DNA of 64,000 nucleotides from Streptomyces zagrosensis (GCF_014203645.1 NZ_JACHJL010000002.1:372001-436000); one strand, 5' to 3'. Counted from the first letter of the stretch, positions 8,246 through 17,880 are shown. Notes: generated by a model not told the origin, from the sequence alone. A program made the numbers and translations.

Positions 8246-9235
8246 ATGACGACGATGACGCCGGACGCCGGCACACAGGACGAGGCGGCACACGAGGCGC
8301 GGTTCAACGCGACCGTGGCCGCCGATGAGCGCATCGAGCCGCGCGACTGGATGCCGGACGCCTACCGCGCCTCATTGGTGCGGCAGATAGCCCAGCACGC
8401 CCACTCCGAGATCATCGGCATGCAACCAGAAGCGAACTGGATCACCCGCGCCCCCTCGCTGCGCCGCAAGGCCATCTTGATAGCGAAAGTGCAGGACGAA
8501 GCAGGCCACGGCCTATATCTCTACAGCGCCGCCGAAACCCTGGGCACGGGCCGCGACGAACTCCTCGACCGCCTCCACACCGGCCGCCAAAGGTATTCGT
8601 CGATCTTCAACTACCCGACGCTGACCTGGGCTGATGTGGGCGCCGTCGGCTGGCTGGTGGACGGTGCCGCGATCACCAACCAGGTCCCGCTCTGCCGCTG
8701 CTCCTACGGTCCGTACGCCCGCGCCATGGTCAGGATCTGCAAGGAGGAGTCCTTCCACCAGCGCCAGGGGTACGAACTGCTGCTCGCCCTCAGCCAGGGA
8801 ACAGAGGCTCAGCACGCCATGGCGCAGGACGCCGTCAATCGTTGGTGGTGGCCGTCGCTGATGATGTTCGGCCCGCCAGACGACGAATCGGGGCACTCCA
8901 CCCAGTCCATGGCCTGGCGGATCAAGCGACACTCCAACGATGAGCTGCGGCAGCGCTTTGTCGATATCTGCGTCCCGCAGGCCAAGTCCCTCGGCCTCAC
9001 GTTGCCCGACCCCGACCTGTCCTGGGACGAGGAACGAGAGCACCACACGTTCGGCCCCATCGACTGGGAAGAGTTCCGCGAAGTGCTCCGCGGCAACGGA
9101 CCGTGCAACGAACAACGCATAAGCCAGCGCCGCACGGCACACGAGGAAGGTGCCTGGGTGCGCGAGGCCGCCGCCGAGTACGCGGCCAAGCAAGTCCAGC
9201 AGCAGCGCCACACGCGGGAAGAGGACATCGCATGA
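8246..9235 (+). CDS. paaA: Phenylacetyl-CoA 1,2-epoxidase catalytic subunit PaaA
   Basis: The di-iron oxygenase subunit that epoxidises the ring of phenylacetyl-CoA. 329 residues in the start chosen here: ATG at 8246 after GAGGGGAC; the open frame continues upstream but without family similarity. Iron-ligand regions are visible in [17 protein letters not shown] and [16 protein letters not shown], each with the E-x-x-H arrangement. It begins a five-gene operon, and the stop overlaps paaB (ATGA). Expected to form a complex with PaaC and receive electrons from PaaE. Confidence 0.95.
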   Translation: MTTMTPDAGTQDEAAHEARFNATVAADERIEPRDWMPDAYRASLVRQIAQHAHSEIIGMQPEANWITRAPSLRRKAILIAKVQDEAGHGLYLYSAAETLGTGRDELLDRLHTGRQRYSSIFNYPTLTWADVGAVGWLVDGAAITNQVPLCRCSYGPYARAMVRICKEESFHQRQGYELLLALSQGTEAQHAMAQDAVNRWWWPSLMMFGPPDDESGHSTQSMAWRIKRHSNDELRQRFVDICVPQAKSLGLTLPDPDLSWDEEREHHTFGPIDWEEFREVLRGNGPCNEQRISQRRTAHEEGAWVREAAAEYAAKQVQQQRHTREEDIA

Positions 9236-9519
9236 GTACGACGGACTGGCCCTTGTGGGAGGTGTTCGTGCGCAGCAGGCGCGGCCTGAGCCACACCCAC
9301 GCCGGAAGCCTGCACGCCCCGGACGCCGCCATGGCCCTGCGTAACGCCCGCGATCTCTACACCCGCCGCTCCGAAGGCATCTCCATCTGGGTCGTCCCCT
9401 CCACGGAGATCACCGCGTCATCGCCGGACGAGAAGGACTCATTCTTCGACCCCGCCGCCGACAAGCCCTACCGCCACCCCACGTTCTACGAGATTCCCGA
9501 GGGAGTACGGCACCTATGA
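9232..9519 (+). CDS. paaB: Phenylacetyl-CoA epoxidase subunit PaaB
   Basis: A 95-residue subunit thought to bridge the PaaAC dimers of the epoxidase. Family features are the N-terminal [21 protein letters not shown] and the middle [14 protein letters not shown], followed by WVVPS. The ATG overlaps the paaA stop; its own stop overlaps the paaC start. Length matches the family. Confidence 0.95.
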   Translation: MSTTDWPLWEVFVRSRRGLSHTHAGSLHAPDAAMALRNARDLYTRRSEGISIWVVPSTEITASSPDEKDSFFDPAADKPYRHPTFYEIPEGVRHL

Positions 9520-10232
9520 GCCCCCTACCCGCAAGCGCGGCGCTGGCCCTGGGCGACGACGCCCTGGTCCTGTCGCACCGGCTGGGGGAGTGGGCCGGGT
9601 ACGCCCCCGTCCTCGAAGAGGAACTGGCCCTCGCCAACATCTCGCTCGACCTGCTCGGGCAGGCCCGCATACTGCTATCGCTCGTCGGCGACGAGGACGA
9701 ATTGGCCTACCTCCGTGAGGAACGCGCCTTTCGTAACCTCCAGCTCGTGGAACAACCCCGCGGCGACTTCGCTCACACCATCGCGCGCCAGCTCTACTTC
9801 TCCAGCTACCAGCGGCTGTTGTACGAGGAGTTGGCCCGCGGCGACGACGCCTTGGCCGAGCTCGCGTCGAAGGCAGTCAAGGAAGTCGCCTACCACCGCG
9901 ACCACGCCGAGCACTGGACCCTGCGCCTCGGCGACGGAACGGCCGAGAGCCACCAGCGAATGCAGCAGGGCCTCAATGCGCTGTGGCGGTACACCGATGA
10001 GGTTTTCGAGCCGATCGAAGGCCTATCGGTGGACTGGCCGACCCTGCGCGAGCGCTGGACCGAGCAGATAGCCCACGTGCTCCAACAGGCCACGCTGACC
10101 ATGCCGTCCGGTCCACAGGGCGACGCCTGGACCGCAGGCGGCGGACGGCAGGGCGTGCACACCGAGCCCTTCGGGCGGATGCTGGCCGAGATGCAGCATC
10201 TGCATCGCAGCCACCCGGGGGCGGCATGGTGA
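9516..10232 (+). CDS. paaC: Phenylacetyl-CoA epoxidase structural subunit PaaC
   Basis: 238 residues of ferritin-like four-helix fold, the structural partner of PaaA that lacks full catalytic competence in known complexes. Helices contain LALANISLDLLGQARILLSL, QLYFSSYQRLLYEEL and KEVAYHRDHAEHWTLRLG, typical of PaaC. It overlaps both neighbours (ATGA with paaB, 7 bases with paaD), so the subunits are made in fixed ratio. Confidence 0.95.
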   Translation: MSPLPASAALALGDDALVLSHRLGEWAGYAPVLEEELALANISLDLLGQARILLSLVGDEDELAYLREERAFRNLQLVEQPRGDFAHTIARQLYFSSYQRLLYEELARGDDALAELASKAVKEVAYHRDHAEHWTLRLGDGTAESHQRMQQGLNALWRYTDEVFEPIEGLSVDWPTLRERWTEQIAHVLQQATLTMPSGPQGDAWTAGGGRQGVHTEPFGRMLAEMQHLHRSHPGAAW

Positions 10233-10744
10233 CGGCAGGCCCCGTGGAGGAGACGCCGCTGGAGCGGAAACTGCGCGAGGCAGCCGGGTCCGTGCCCGAC
10301 CCCGAGCTGCCCGTGATCAGCCTCGCCGAGCTCGGTGTCCTGCGTGGGCTGCGGGTCACCGGGCCGGGCAGGGTCGAGGTGGAGCTGACCCCGACCTATA
10401 CCGGTTGCCCGGCGATCGAGGCCATGTCCGCCGACATCGAGCGGGTTCTCCACCAACACGGCATACCCGAGGTCACGGTCCGCACCGTGCTGTCGCCGCC
10501 CTGGACCACCGACGCCATCAGCGCGGACGGCCGCCGCAAGCTCAAGGAGTTCGGCATCGCCCCGCCGCGCACCACCGGGCCCGCCACCAATGGGCCGGTG
10601 GCGGTGGACCTGGCCATCCGCTGCCCACACTGCGGATCGACGCGCACCACCCTGCTCAGCCGGTTCTCCTCCACCGCGTGCAAGGCACTGCACCGCTGCG
10701 AGTCCTGCCTCGAACCCTTCGACCACTTCAAGGAGCTGTCATGA
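10226..10744 (+). CDS. paaD: Phenylacetate pathway maturation protein PaaD
   Basis: 172 residues. An N-terminal MIP18/DUF59 domain (VPDPELPVISLAELGVLRG, then TPTYTGCPAIEAMSADI) is followed by a C-terminal zinc-ribbon-like part with CPHC at about residue 133 and CESC at about 160. PaaD is required for epoxidase activity and is thought to help build its iron-sulfur or di-iron centres. The start overlaps the paaC end and the stop overlaps the paaE start. Confidence 0.94.
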   Translation: MVTAGPVEETPLERKLREAAGSVPDPELPVISLAELGVLRGLRVTGPGRVEVELTPTYTGCPAIEAMSADIERVLHQHGIPEVTVRTVLSPPWTTDAISADGRRKLKEFGIAPPRTTGPATNGPVAVDLAIRCPHCGSTRTTLLSRFSSTACKALHRCESCLEPFDHFKELS

Positions 10745-11880
10745 GCACGGTCCGCCATAGCGCGTTTCACCGGTTGCGCGTGGCGGCCACCGACCGGCTC
10801 ACCGACGACGCCGTAGCGATCACCTTCACCGTGCCGCCCGGTCTGCGCGACGTCTACCGCTACACCCCGGGCCAACACATCGCCGTACGCCGCTTCACCG
10901 GCGACACCGAGATACGCCGCACCTACTCAATCTGCTCCCCGATGTGCGACCCGGACGGCCCCGAAAGCCTGCGGGTGGGCGTGCGTCTGGTTGACGGAGG
11001 TGAGTTCTCCACCTACGCCCTCAAGGAACTCGCGGTAGGCGATGAGGTGGAGGTGATGGCGCCGACCGGCCGGTTCACACTCGATCTGCAACGAGCCCCC
11101 GTCGCGGACAGCACCGAGCAGCAAGCTCACGCTGATCGCAACGGGCACCCCAACCGCGACGGGCACTATGCAGCCATCGTCGGCGGCAGCGGCATCACCC
11201 CTGTGCTGTCCATCGTCTCGTCGCTGCTGGCTCGCCGCGCCACTGCCCGCTTCTGCCTCATCCGCAGCGACCGCTCCGCCGCCTCAACGATGTTCCTCGA
11301 AGAGGTCGCCGACCTCAAAGACCGCTACCCGGACCGGCTCCAGCTCATACACGCGCTCTCCCGCGAGGAACAGCAGGCAGGACTACCGTCCGGGCGCCTC
11401 GACCAGGAGCGGCTGACTGGACTGCTGCCTGCATTGCTGCCGGTGGCCGCTGTGGACGGCTGGTTCCTGTGCGGGCCTTACGGGTTGGTGCGTGCCGCTG
11501 ACGCGGCCCTGCGTGAACTCGGAGTCCCCCGCACCCGGGTACACCAGGAGGTCTTCCATGTGGACGACGGCTCCGTGCCCGTCGCGAGCAGTGTCGCCCC
11601 CGCGCACAGCATGGTGACCGCCACCCTTGACGGCAGGTCGGGCAACTGGGCGGTACGGGAGAGGGAATCGCTTCTGGAGGCCGTACTGCGCAACCGCGCC
11701 GACGCCCCATACGCCTGCAAGGGCGGCGTCTGCGGCACCTGTAGGGCCTTTCTGGTCTGCGGCGAGGTCCAGATGGACCGTAACTTCGCGTTGGAAGCGG
11801 AGGAGATCGAAGCAGGGTATGTGCTGGCCTGCCAATCCCATCCGGTCAGCGAACAGGTGGAGCTGGACTTCGACCGCTAA
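10741..11880 (+). CDS. paaE: Phenylacetyl-CoA epoxidase reductase PaaE
   Basis: A 379-residue electron-transfer subunit passing electrons from NAD(P)H to PaaA. In order: FAD-binding barrel with RRTYSICSP (residues ~59-67), NAD-binding domain with VGGSGITPVLSIV (~146-158) and FLCGPYG, and a C-terminal plant-type 2Fe-2S ferredoxin domain with CKGGVCGTCRAF and a final CQSHP. A hydrophilic His/Asn/Gln-rich insertion (ADSTEQQAHADRNG and on) lies between the FAD and NAD domains near residues 122-140. It is the last gene of the operon. Confidence 0.95.
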   Translation: MSTVRHSAFHRLRVAATDRLTDDAVAITFTVPPGLRDVYRYTPGQHIAVRRFTGDTEIRRTYSICSPMCDPDGPESLRVGVRLVDGGEFSTYALKELAVGDEVEVMAPTGRFTLDLQRAPVADSTEQQAHADRNGHPNRDGHYAAIVGGSGITPVLSIVSSLLARRATARFCLIRSDRSAASTMFLEEVADLKDRYPDRLQLIHALSREEQQAGLPSGRLDQERLTGLLPALLPVAAVDGWFLCGPYGLVRAADAALRELGVPRTRVHQEVFHVDDGSVPVASSVAPAHSMVTATLDGRSGNWAVRERESLLEAVLRNRADAPYACKGGVCGTCRAFLVCGEVQMDRNFALEAEEIEAGYVLACQSHPVSEQVELDFDR

Positions 11881-12168
11881 TCACGCTCACCCCAGCTACG
11901 CCCGTTGTCCCGCTCGCTCTCGCCACGACACAACGCCACGCGACACTGATCGAGGACGCCCTTGGCACCGCGGACTCTTCCCGCACCGCGGGCTCGTTCC
12001 ACAGAGCGGGTTTTCCCGCACTCCGCGGACTCCTGCTGCGCCGCCGGTTTCTCTCGCCCCGCGGACTCATCCGACCCAAAGCACACCCTGCGCGCAGGCG
12101 GTCGCGGCCCGGCGACGGCCAGGCGCCAAGGCCCGGCCGCCGTACCCGGCGCGGCACCACCTCGCTAG
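11881..12168. other. Non-coding stretch between paaE and the IS5-type element
   Basis: No gene seen. CCGCGGACTC recurs three times (about 11970, 12023 and 12058) with GC-rich surroundings that could fold; no clear terminator with a T-run. Confidence 0.4.
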
Positions 12169-13114
12169 GGCCTGTCCGGTGGATCTTGTGACCGTCGCGG
12201 CTTCGGGTCGTTGGCATGAGCATGGCGCGGGGAGATTTAACGCATGCAGAGTGGGCCCGGCTGAAGCCGCATCTGCCGAAGTCCGGGCAGCGCGGCGGCC
12301 GCTGGGCTGGCCACCGCAGGGTCATCAACGGGATCCTGTATCGACTGCGCACGGGGGTGCCGTGGCGGGATTTAGCTGCGCGTTTCGGTTTTTAAAAGAC
12401 GGTGTACGAACGGCACAGACGCTGGTCGGCGGACGGTACCTGGGACAGGATCTTCGCGGCCGTCCTGGCCGACGCCGACGCGGAAGGCCGGAACGACTGG
12501 TCGATGGTGAGCGTCGATTCGACCTCCTGCCGGGCCCATCAGCACGCCGCCGGGGCTCGTAGGAAACCGCCACGAGTGCCGGGAAAAGACGCACGCCCCG
12601 GCAGCACCGCCCCGACGAGGGGCTCGGACGCTCCCGGGGCGGTCTGACCTGCAAGATCCACCTCGCCGGTGAGGGTGGACGCCGCCCCCTGGCCCTGCTG
12701 ATCACTCCGGGTCAGTGGGGCGACGCTCCGCAGCTCATCCCGGTCATGGAACGTATCCATGTCGCACGCCTCGGCGGCGGGCACCCGCGCACGCGGCCCG
12801 ACCATCTCGGCGGCGATAAGGCGTATTCCTCCCGCCGCAACCGCCGCTACCTGCGACGACGCCAGATCAAGCACACCATTCCCGAACCGAAGAACCAGCG
12901 GGCCAACCGCCAACGAAGAGGCAGCAAGGGCGGCCGGCCCGCAGGCTTCGACAAGACGATCTACAAGCGCAGGAACGAAGTCGAGCGGACGATCAACGCG
13001 TTGAAGAACTTCCGGGCCGTGGCGACGAGGTTCGACAAGCGCGGCTACGTCTCCCACGGCACCGTCACCGTCGCCTCGATCCGACTCTGGCTCCGCCCGT
13101 GATCTCTGCCGGAT
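12169..13114 (+). mobile_element. Degenerate IS5-family (IS427-like) insertion sequence
   Basis: The element starts GGGCCTGTCCGGTGGATC and ends GATCTCTGCCGGATC, poorly matched inverted ends that share CCGG and GATC. CTAG, a rare tetramer in such genomes, abuts both sides (12165-12168 and 13115-13118), as expected for target duplication by this IS group. The transposase inside is broken, so the copy is inactive. Confidence 0.75.
12216..13102 (+). pseudogene. IS5-family transposase, broken by a stop and a frameshift
   Basis: The N-terminal HTH part (LTHAEWARLKPHLP, then NGILYRLRTGVPWRDL) runs to a TAA at 12393 where family members have a Gly-Pro-Trp-type codon set. The same frame then continues with KTVYERHRRWSADGTWDRIF and VDSTSCRAHQHAAGARRK. 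A frame change near 12600 is needed to reach the DDE domain: SRGGLTCKIHL, LGGDKAYSS and YKRRNEVERTINALKNFR. Some relatives use programmed frameshifting at this place, but the A-rich slip site is absent, and the stop makes the copy non-functional. Confidence 0.85.
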
Positions 13115-13621
13115 CTAGTCGCCGGTCGTGCCGTCGAGCATCTCGCGCAGGATGTCCAGGTGGCCGTTGTGGCGGGCTGTCTCCTCGGTGAGGTGAAGGA
13201 GAATCCAACGCAGGTCAACATGGAGGCCGTCGCGGATGGCTCGCTGGGCCTGCTTGCCCAGGCCATTCCCGGCGACCAGTTCGCGGTACCGGGCGCTCTG
13301 TTCAGCGTATTCGTCGAGCAACTGCGTGAGCGGGAAGTCGACGGCGATACGCATCTCGCGGTCGGGGTCCTCCTCGGTCCAGGGGCCCCGGTCTTCCTCG
13401 CTGAGGAAGACCACCTGGAACCAGTAGTACTCGACCCAGCGGAGATGGTTGATCACTCCGCTCATGGTCATCAGCGGTGACCCCGGCAGGAGCGCCTTGC
13501 GGGCGTTCTCCGCCGAGACGTCATCGCACTTGGCGCGGGCGGTGTCACGTGCGTAGTCGAGAAACGTGGTGAGCTGGGTGCGCTCGTCCCACGCGGGCGG
13601 CGTGTCGTCGATTCTTGTCAT
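13115..13621 (-). CDS. DinB family protein (DUF664)
   Basis: 168 residues of DinB/YfiT four-helix fold, metal-dependent enzymes that often use mycothiol or bacillithiol in actinobacteria and firmicutes. Visible metal-ligand candidates are the histidine of MSGVINHLRWVEYYWF (~residues 55-70) and the H and E of LLHLTEETARHNGHLDILREML near the C-terminus. ATG at 13621 is preferred; the frame continues 14 residues upstream without family similarity. Its TAG stop lies inside the CTAG next to the IS5-type element, so the insertion fell exactly at the gene end. Substrate unknown. Confidence 0.88.
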   Translation of the reverse strand: MTRIDDTPPAWDERTQLTTFLDYARDTARAKCDDVSAENARKALLPGSPLMTMSGVINHLRWVEYYWFQVVFLSEEDRGPWTEEDPDREMRIAVDFPLTQLLDEYAEQSARYRELVAGNGLGKQAQRAIRDGLHVDLRWILLHLTEETARHNGHLDILREMLDGTTGD

Positions 13622-13764
13622 CGCGCGAAGCGTCCCCGACCACCGCGCCCGATGTCGAGGCATTTAACGGCGGGCCCAACCTGCCCCTCCCAGTTCCTTG
13701 TCCGGTGGGTCGCCACAGCCAGTCAGCGCCGGTGGGCCCCCCGGCAAGATCCGCCGGACGGACC

Positions 13765-14109
13765 CTAGAGCACGGACGCGGGCTGGTCACCTTCACTCAC
13801 CATCGGGCGACCCGCGGCGCGCCAGGCCAACATGCCGCCGTCCACGTTCACCGCATCCAGGCCCTGCGCGATCAGGTACTGAGCCACCCGCGCAGACCGT
13901 CCACCGACGCGGCATACGACGTGCACTCTGCGCCCATCGGTAACCGCATCGGTCAATTCGCCGAACCGATCGACGACCTCCCCCATCGGTAGATGGAGCG
14001 CGCCCTCGGCATGCCCTGCTGCCCACTCATCGTTCTCGCGGACATCCAGCAGGAACCCATCGGCCGGTACCGCCGCGGCCTCCACCTCCGGCATCTTGGC
14101 AAATGACAT
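13765..14109 (-). CDS. Rhodanese-like domain protein
   Basis: A single-domain rhodanese of 114 residues, a sulfur-transfer fold. The active-site loop is VCRVGGRSA with the catalytic cysteine near residue 71; the N-terminal LLDVRENDEWAAGHAEGALH signature and C-terminal GGMLAWRAAGRP are both present. ATG at 14109 follows AGAGGTGC. No partner gene is adjacent, so acceptor and donor are unknown. Confidence 0.92.
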   Translation of the reverse strand: MSFAKMPEVEAAAVPADGFLLDVRENDEWAAGHAEGALHLPMGEVVDRFGELTDAVTDGRRVHVVCRVGGRSARVAQYLIAQGLDAVNVDGGMLAWRAAGRPMVSEGDQPASVL

Positions 14110-14189
14110 CAAAGCACCTCTTCTTTCACTCTTTTCGCGATCTCTCATCTGCTCTTCTCCCACCGAACCCGGCAGGCCCCCACCGCCCC

Positions 14190-14575
14190 GACCCACCAGT
14201 CCCAGTCCCAGTCCCAGTCCCAGTCCTTAAGGGCTATCCCCGTGGCTCCCACGCAGCCGTAACCACGATCACGGTCGTAACCACCATCACAGTGACACCC
14301 ACAGCCACCGCCACGTGGACGGTCACTGCCGCACCCACCATCGCAGCCACATCCACCAACGCTTCTGCATCCACGGTCATTGTCGTATCCACAGTCGCTG
14401 CCGCATCCACCATCACTGCCATGTGCCACCGCCGCTGCTGCCACCGCCGCTGCTGCCACCGCCGCCGCTGTCACTGCCACCGCCGCCGCCGCCGCGATCG
14501 TGGTAGCCATAGCCACGATCGCGGCCGTACCCACAACCGCAGCGGGCGTACCCGCGGCCACAACCTCAACCATCC
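14190..14575. repeat. Gly/Cys/Asp-coding repeat tract, possible decayed small gene
   Basis: The tract contains five copies of the hexamer CCCAGT at 14198-14225, degenerate 18-bp units of the type GTGGATGYGGCAGYGAC at 14240-14420, and GGTGGCAGCAGCGGC units at 14430-14500. On the minus strand one frame reads Gly-rich (DRGGGGGGSDSGGGG and SSGGG units) and a second frame reads GGCGSDCGYDNDRG and similar; a stop and a frame change separate these from the ATG at 14592. It may be the wreck of a Gly/Cys-rich peptide gene or simple non-coding satellite. Confidence 0.5.
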
Positions 14576-14639
14576 GAGGGCGGGGCGCTCATGAGATGGA
14601 GAGGGAATCGCAGCGCACAGGGTGCCCAACACACGTTCC

Positions 14640-15060
14640 TTGGGGCCCCCACCCCCACCCCCCCGCCCTCCCCTCCCCGGTCGAGCACGACCAGGCTTCA
14701 GCTCCGGTCGGCTCGCGGACTTCCAGACCCCTGGAACCCACGGGCAAACCCGTGGAACCCAGGAGCCAGGCCCTGTAAGACCACGCCCCGTACGGCGAGA
14801 CCTCGTACGGCCAAGCCCCGCGGGGGCAGAGCCCGTAAGCCAAGCCCAGAAGCCCAAGCCAGGCCCGTGGTGCCAAGACCTCGTGGAGCCAAGCCCAGGA
14901 ACCCGAAGCCAGGCCCATGAAGCCCCGGAACCTCACAGCGCCGGAGCCTCGCAGCCTCCCAGCCAGAAACCCGACCACAAGCCCTGGAGCCCAGGACCGT
15001 TAACCCCGAGCGCCGAGCCCCGCGCCCCGCGGGCAGCCAACCCCCCGTGAGCTCGCGACG
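14640..15060. repeat. Low-complexity intergenic DNA with degenerate AAGCCC/GTACGGC repeats
   Basis: Imperfect 12-20 bp units built from AAGCCCAG, CAAGCC, CGTACGGC and TGGAACCC repeat through the stretch. Frames are open on both strands but their translations (for example runs of Gly-Leu-Ala-Trp-Ser) match no family. No gene is called. Confidence 0.5.
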
Positions 15061-15181
15061 AAATCGCTGCTGCCTCACGGCTTAAAGGCGCTGCCAGTCT
15101 CGGGCTGGCCAGCTCACGTCGCCGGTTTCAGCCACTCTGCTCATGCCGCCAGTCTCGACCGGCCGACTCACGCCGTGAGGG

Positions 15182-16024
15182 TCAGTTGCGCAGTTCCGCC
15201 AAGCGGGCCTCGCGCTCGGCGACCTGGGCGAGCAGCTGCTCGGCGATCTCTTCGAGTAGCCCGTCCGGATCGTTTTGGGCCATCTTGATCATGGCGCCGA
15301 TCGCACTGGACTCCAGTTCCGCGGCTGTAGTCGCCAGCATTTCCTTGCGCTGGGCCAGCCACTCAAGCCGCGCGTACAGTTCCTCGCTGCGGCTTGGCCA
15401 CTGCGGCTCAAGCCGCGGGCCCGCCTCCCACTCCTCAGCGAGTTCATGCAGCGCCTTGGCGTCGCCGTCCGCGTAGGCAGCGTTGACCCGGACGATGAAT
15501 GCCTCCCGGCGTTCCCTTTCGGCCTCCTCGCGGGCCAGGTCGGGGTGGGCCTTGCGGACCAGTTCGCGGAAGATTCGGCGGGCTTCCTCACTGGGCCGGA
15601 CCCGTGCCGGCGGCTGGACCGAGCGTTCCGTCAGCATCGACTGGGCCTCGGGCGAGAGCCCATCCGAGTCCATCCAGCCCTGGAACAACTCCTCGACCTG
15701 CGGCATGGGCAGCACCAGAGCACGTGCCTCTTGGGCTCGGCGCAGGTCCTCCGCGTCACCCGACCGAGTCGCCACCGCCTCGGCGATCAGCGCGTCCAAC
15801 TCATCCAGCCGCGCATACATGGGGCCGAGCCGCTGATGATGCAGTCGGGAGAAGTTCTCGACCTCGACCCGAAAGGTCTCCAGGGCGATCTCGAACTCGA
15901 TCAAAGCTTGCTCGGCGGCCCGCACCGCCCGTTCCAGCCGTTCTTCGGGCCGTGGCGCGGCTCCCGGCGCGGACTGCGGTGCCTGCTGCGCTTCCTGGTT
16001 CGTCTGCGCTTCGGAGTTCGTCAC
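15182..16024 (-). CDS. J-domain-like protein with coiled-coil segments
   Basis: 280 residues, GTG start at 16024. The N-terminal ~30 residues are Gln/Ala/Pro-rich. Residues ~30-100 are predicted coiled coil (ERAVRAAEQALIEFEIALET). A J-domain-like core lies near 145-190: ARRIFRELVRKAHPDLA carries the HPD tripeptide, followed by FIVRVNAAYADGDAKALHEL. The C-terminus is again helical (KEMLATTAAELESSAIGAMI). HPD suggests contact with an Hsp70; no dnaK or grpE is near. It is 44 bases downstream of the DUF2252 gene and probably co-transcribed. Confidence 0.82.
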   Translation of the reverse strand: MTNSEAQTNQEAQQAPQSAPGAAPRPEERLERAVRAAEQALIEFEIALETFRVEVENFSRLHHQRLGPMYARLDELDALIAEAVATRSGDAEDLRRAQEARALVLPMPQVEELFQGWMDSDGLSPEAQSMLTERSVQPPARVRPSEEARRIFRELVRKAHPDLAREEAERERREAFIVRVNAAYADGDAKALHELAEEWEAGPRLEPQWPSRSEELYARLEWLAQRKEMLATTAAELESSAIGAMIKMAQNDPDGLLEEIAEQLLAQVAEREARLAELRN

Positions 16025-16068
16025 CCAGCCAGCCTACGGGCCGCCTCACCTGCCCCGCCGAGTACGGC

Positions 16069-17880
16069 TCAGACCCCCAGCTCGGCGGCTATGTGCCCAC
16101 TGCGCACCGCCGCGACCAGCCTCGCGTGGTCGGCCTCGGTACGATCCGCGTACGCCATCGCGAACTCCGCCATCGCCTCGTCCAACTCCTCTCCCTTACC
16201 GCAGTACCCGCCGATGAGACGAGGGTCGGCGCTGTGCGAGTGGGCCCGTGCCAGGAGCGCGCCCGTCATTCGTCCGTAGTCATCTATCTGGTCGGCAGCC
16301 AATGCCGTTGGGTCCACGCTGCCTTTTCGGTTGCGGAACTGCCGCACCTGGAACGGCCGCCCAGCGACGGTGGTCCAACCCAGCAACTGGTCGCTGACCA
16401 CCTGCATCCGCTTCTGTCCGGTGACCACACGACTGCCCTCGTGCGCTGCGTCCTGCCCCACCAGAGCCACGGCTCCAGCTGTCGGCCAGCCACTGACGCC
16501 CGGTAGCGGCAGGCCGCTCCAGCGTGGGTCGAGAGAGACCTTGGTCACATGCGGGAGTAGGGCGGATTCCCTTGCTTCCTTCACTTGAAGCACCAGCGGC
16601 TCACCTCGGTGATCGAGCAGCAGCACCACATACGAGCGAGTCCCCACGCTGCCGGTGCCCACCACGCGGAAGGCCACATCGTGCACCGCGTACCGGGCCA
16701 GGAGTGGCAGCCGGTCCTCCGGCAGCGTGCGCAGATAGTCGCCGAGCCCCAGCGTCACCGCCGCCGCCTCCTCGTCCGACACCCGGCGCAGGACCGGCAA
16801 CGCGTCCACGAACCGCCGCCCACCATCGGGCAACGCTTCCGTCGCCCGTGCCGCGAAGCGCGCGCTGGTGTTGCGCCGGGCCTTCTCCGACACTCGTTCC
16901 AGCGTGCCGAGCAGGTCTTTGGCGTCTGCATGCGAGACCAGTTCCTCGTCGGCTATCGCGCCCCACGCCTCCGCGGTCGGCAGCTTGGCCAACAGCCGCA
17001 TGGTGCGCCGGTAGGCACCCGCCGCGTCCTTGGCCGCTGTGCGGCACACCTCCTCGTCCGCGCCGGTCTCCCGGCCCGCCAGCACCAGCGAGGTCGTCAA
17101 TCGCTTGAGGTCCCACTCCCAGGGGCCGTACAGGGTCTCATCGAAGTCGTTGAGGTCGATGACCAGGCGCCCCCTCGCATCCCCGTACAGGCCGAAGTTC
17201 GCGGCGTGCGCATCCCCACATATCTGCGTCCCGATCCCGGTCACGGGCCCACACGCCAGGTCGTACGCCATCAACCCGGCCGCGCCGCGCAGAAATGCGA
17301 ACGGGGTCGCCGCCATTCGGCCAACCCGTATCGGAGTCAGTTCCGGCAGGCGCCCAGCGCTGGATTCCCGTACGGCGGTGACCGCGTCGGGGCGGTGAGC
17401 ATCCGGTGCGAAATGGCCGTGCACAGAGCGCGGCAACACCTCCCGCAGGGCCTTTCCCGCTCGCTTGCCGAACCCTCGCCCGTCTCGACGTGCGAAGCCC
17501 GGCACATGCGGCACCCGCTCCGTTTCGGGGGAACCAGCCACCACCGGCGCAAGGCCCACCAGCCCGCGCGGGCTCGCCGGGCGGGTCCGCGCCGCACCCG
17601 CAGAGCCACTACCTGCCGCCGCTGAACCGAGCGGCCTCGCGTCTGCTTTTTCCGACACCGCTTCCACCACCTTCGGGCTTCCCGCTTCGGCAACTGAGGA
17701 CTCGACGCTCACCGACTCCACGCTCGCCGACCCCGCACCCACCACCTCCGGACCGTTCGGCCCCGCCCCCACCAGCGCCATAGCCGACCCGACAGCCGAC
17801 GGCACCGCCGAATCGCCGCCGGCCACCTCCGCGCTAGCCACCTTCGCGCCGGCCACCCCACATCTGTTCTCAGCAGCCAT
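16069..17880 (-). CDS. DUF2252 domain-containing protein (kinase-like fold)
   Basis: 603 residues. The first ~125 are Ala/Ser/Val-rich low complexity. The DUF2252 core follows, starting near RDGRGFGKRAGKALREVLPR. Kinase-like hallmarks are CGDAHAANFGLYG (catalytic-loop-like) and VIDLNDFDETLYGPWEWDLKR (metal-binding-like). The C-terminal part has the family pattern QVRQFRNRKGSVDP and DDYGRMTGALLARAHSHS. A phosphotransferase role is suggested only by fold. The long disordered N-terminus may be over-extended; an internal GTG could be the true start. Confidence 0.88.
   Translation of the reverse strand: MAAENRCGVAGAKVASAEVAGGDSAVPSAVGSAMALVGAGPNGPEVVGAGSASVESVSVESSVAEAGSPKVVEAVSEKADARPLGSAAAGSGSAGAARTRPASPRGLVGLAPVVAGSPETERVPHVPGFARRDGRGFGKRAGKALREVLPRSVHGHFAPDAHRPDAVTAVRESSAGRLPELTPIRVGRMAATPFAFLRGAAGLMAYDLACGPVTGIGTQICGDAHAANFGLYGDARGRLVIDLNDFDETLYGPWEWDLKRLTTSLVLAGRETGADEEVCRTAAKDAAGAYRRTMRLLAKLPTAEAWGAIADEELVSHADAKDLLGTLERVSEKARRNTSARFAARATEALPDGGRRFVDALPVLRRVSDEEAAAVTLGLGDYLRTLPEDRLPLLARYAVHDVAFRVVGTGSVGTRSYVVLLLDHRGEPLVLQVKEARESALLPHVTKVSLDPRWSGLPLPGVSGWPTAGAVALVGQDAAHEGSRVVTGQKRMQVVSDQLLGWTTVAGRPFQVRQFRNRKGSVDPTALAADQIDDYGRMTGALLARAHSHSADPRLIGGYCGKGEELDEAMAEFAMAYADRTEADHARLVAAVRSGHIAAELGV

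Noticed and set aside
14240..14500. A CRISPR array in the repeat tract
   Set aside because: The units are degenerate, contiguous and of simple composition with no unique spacers, and no cas gene is present.
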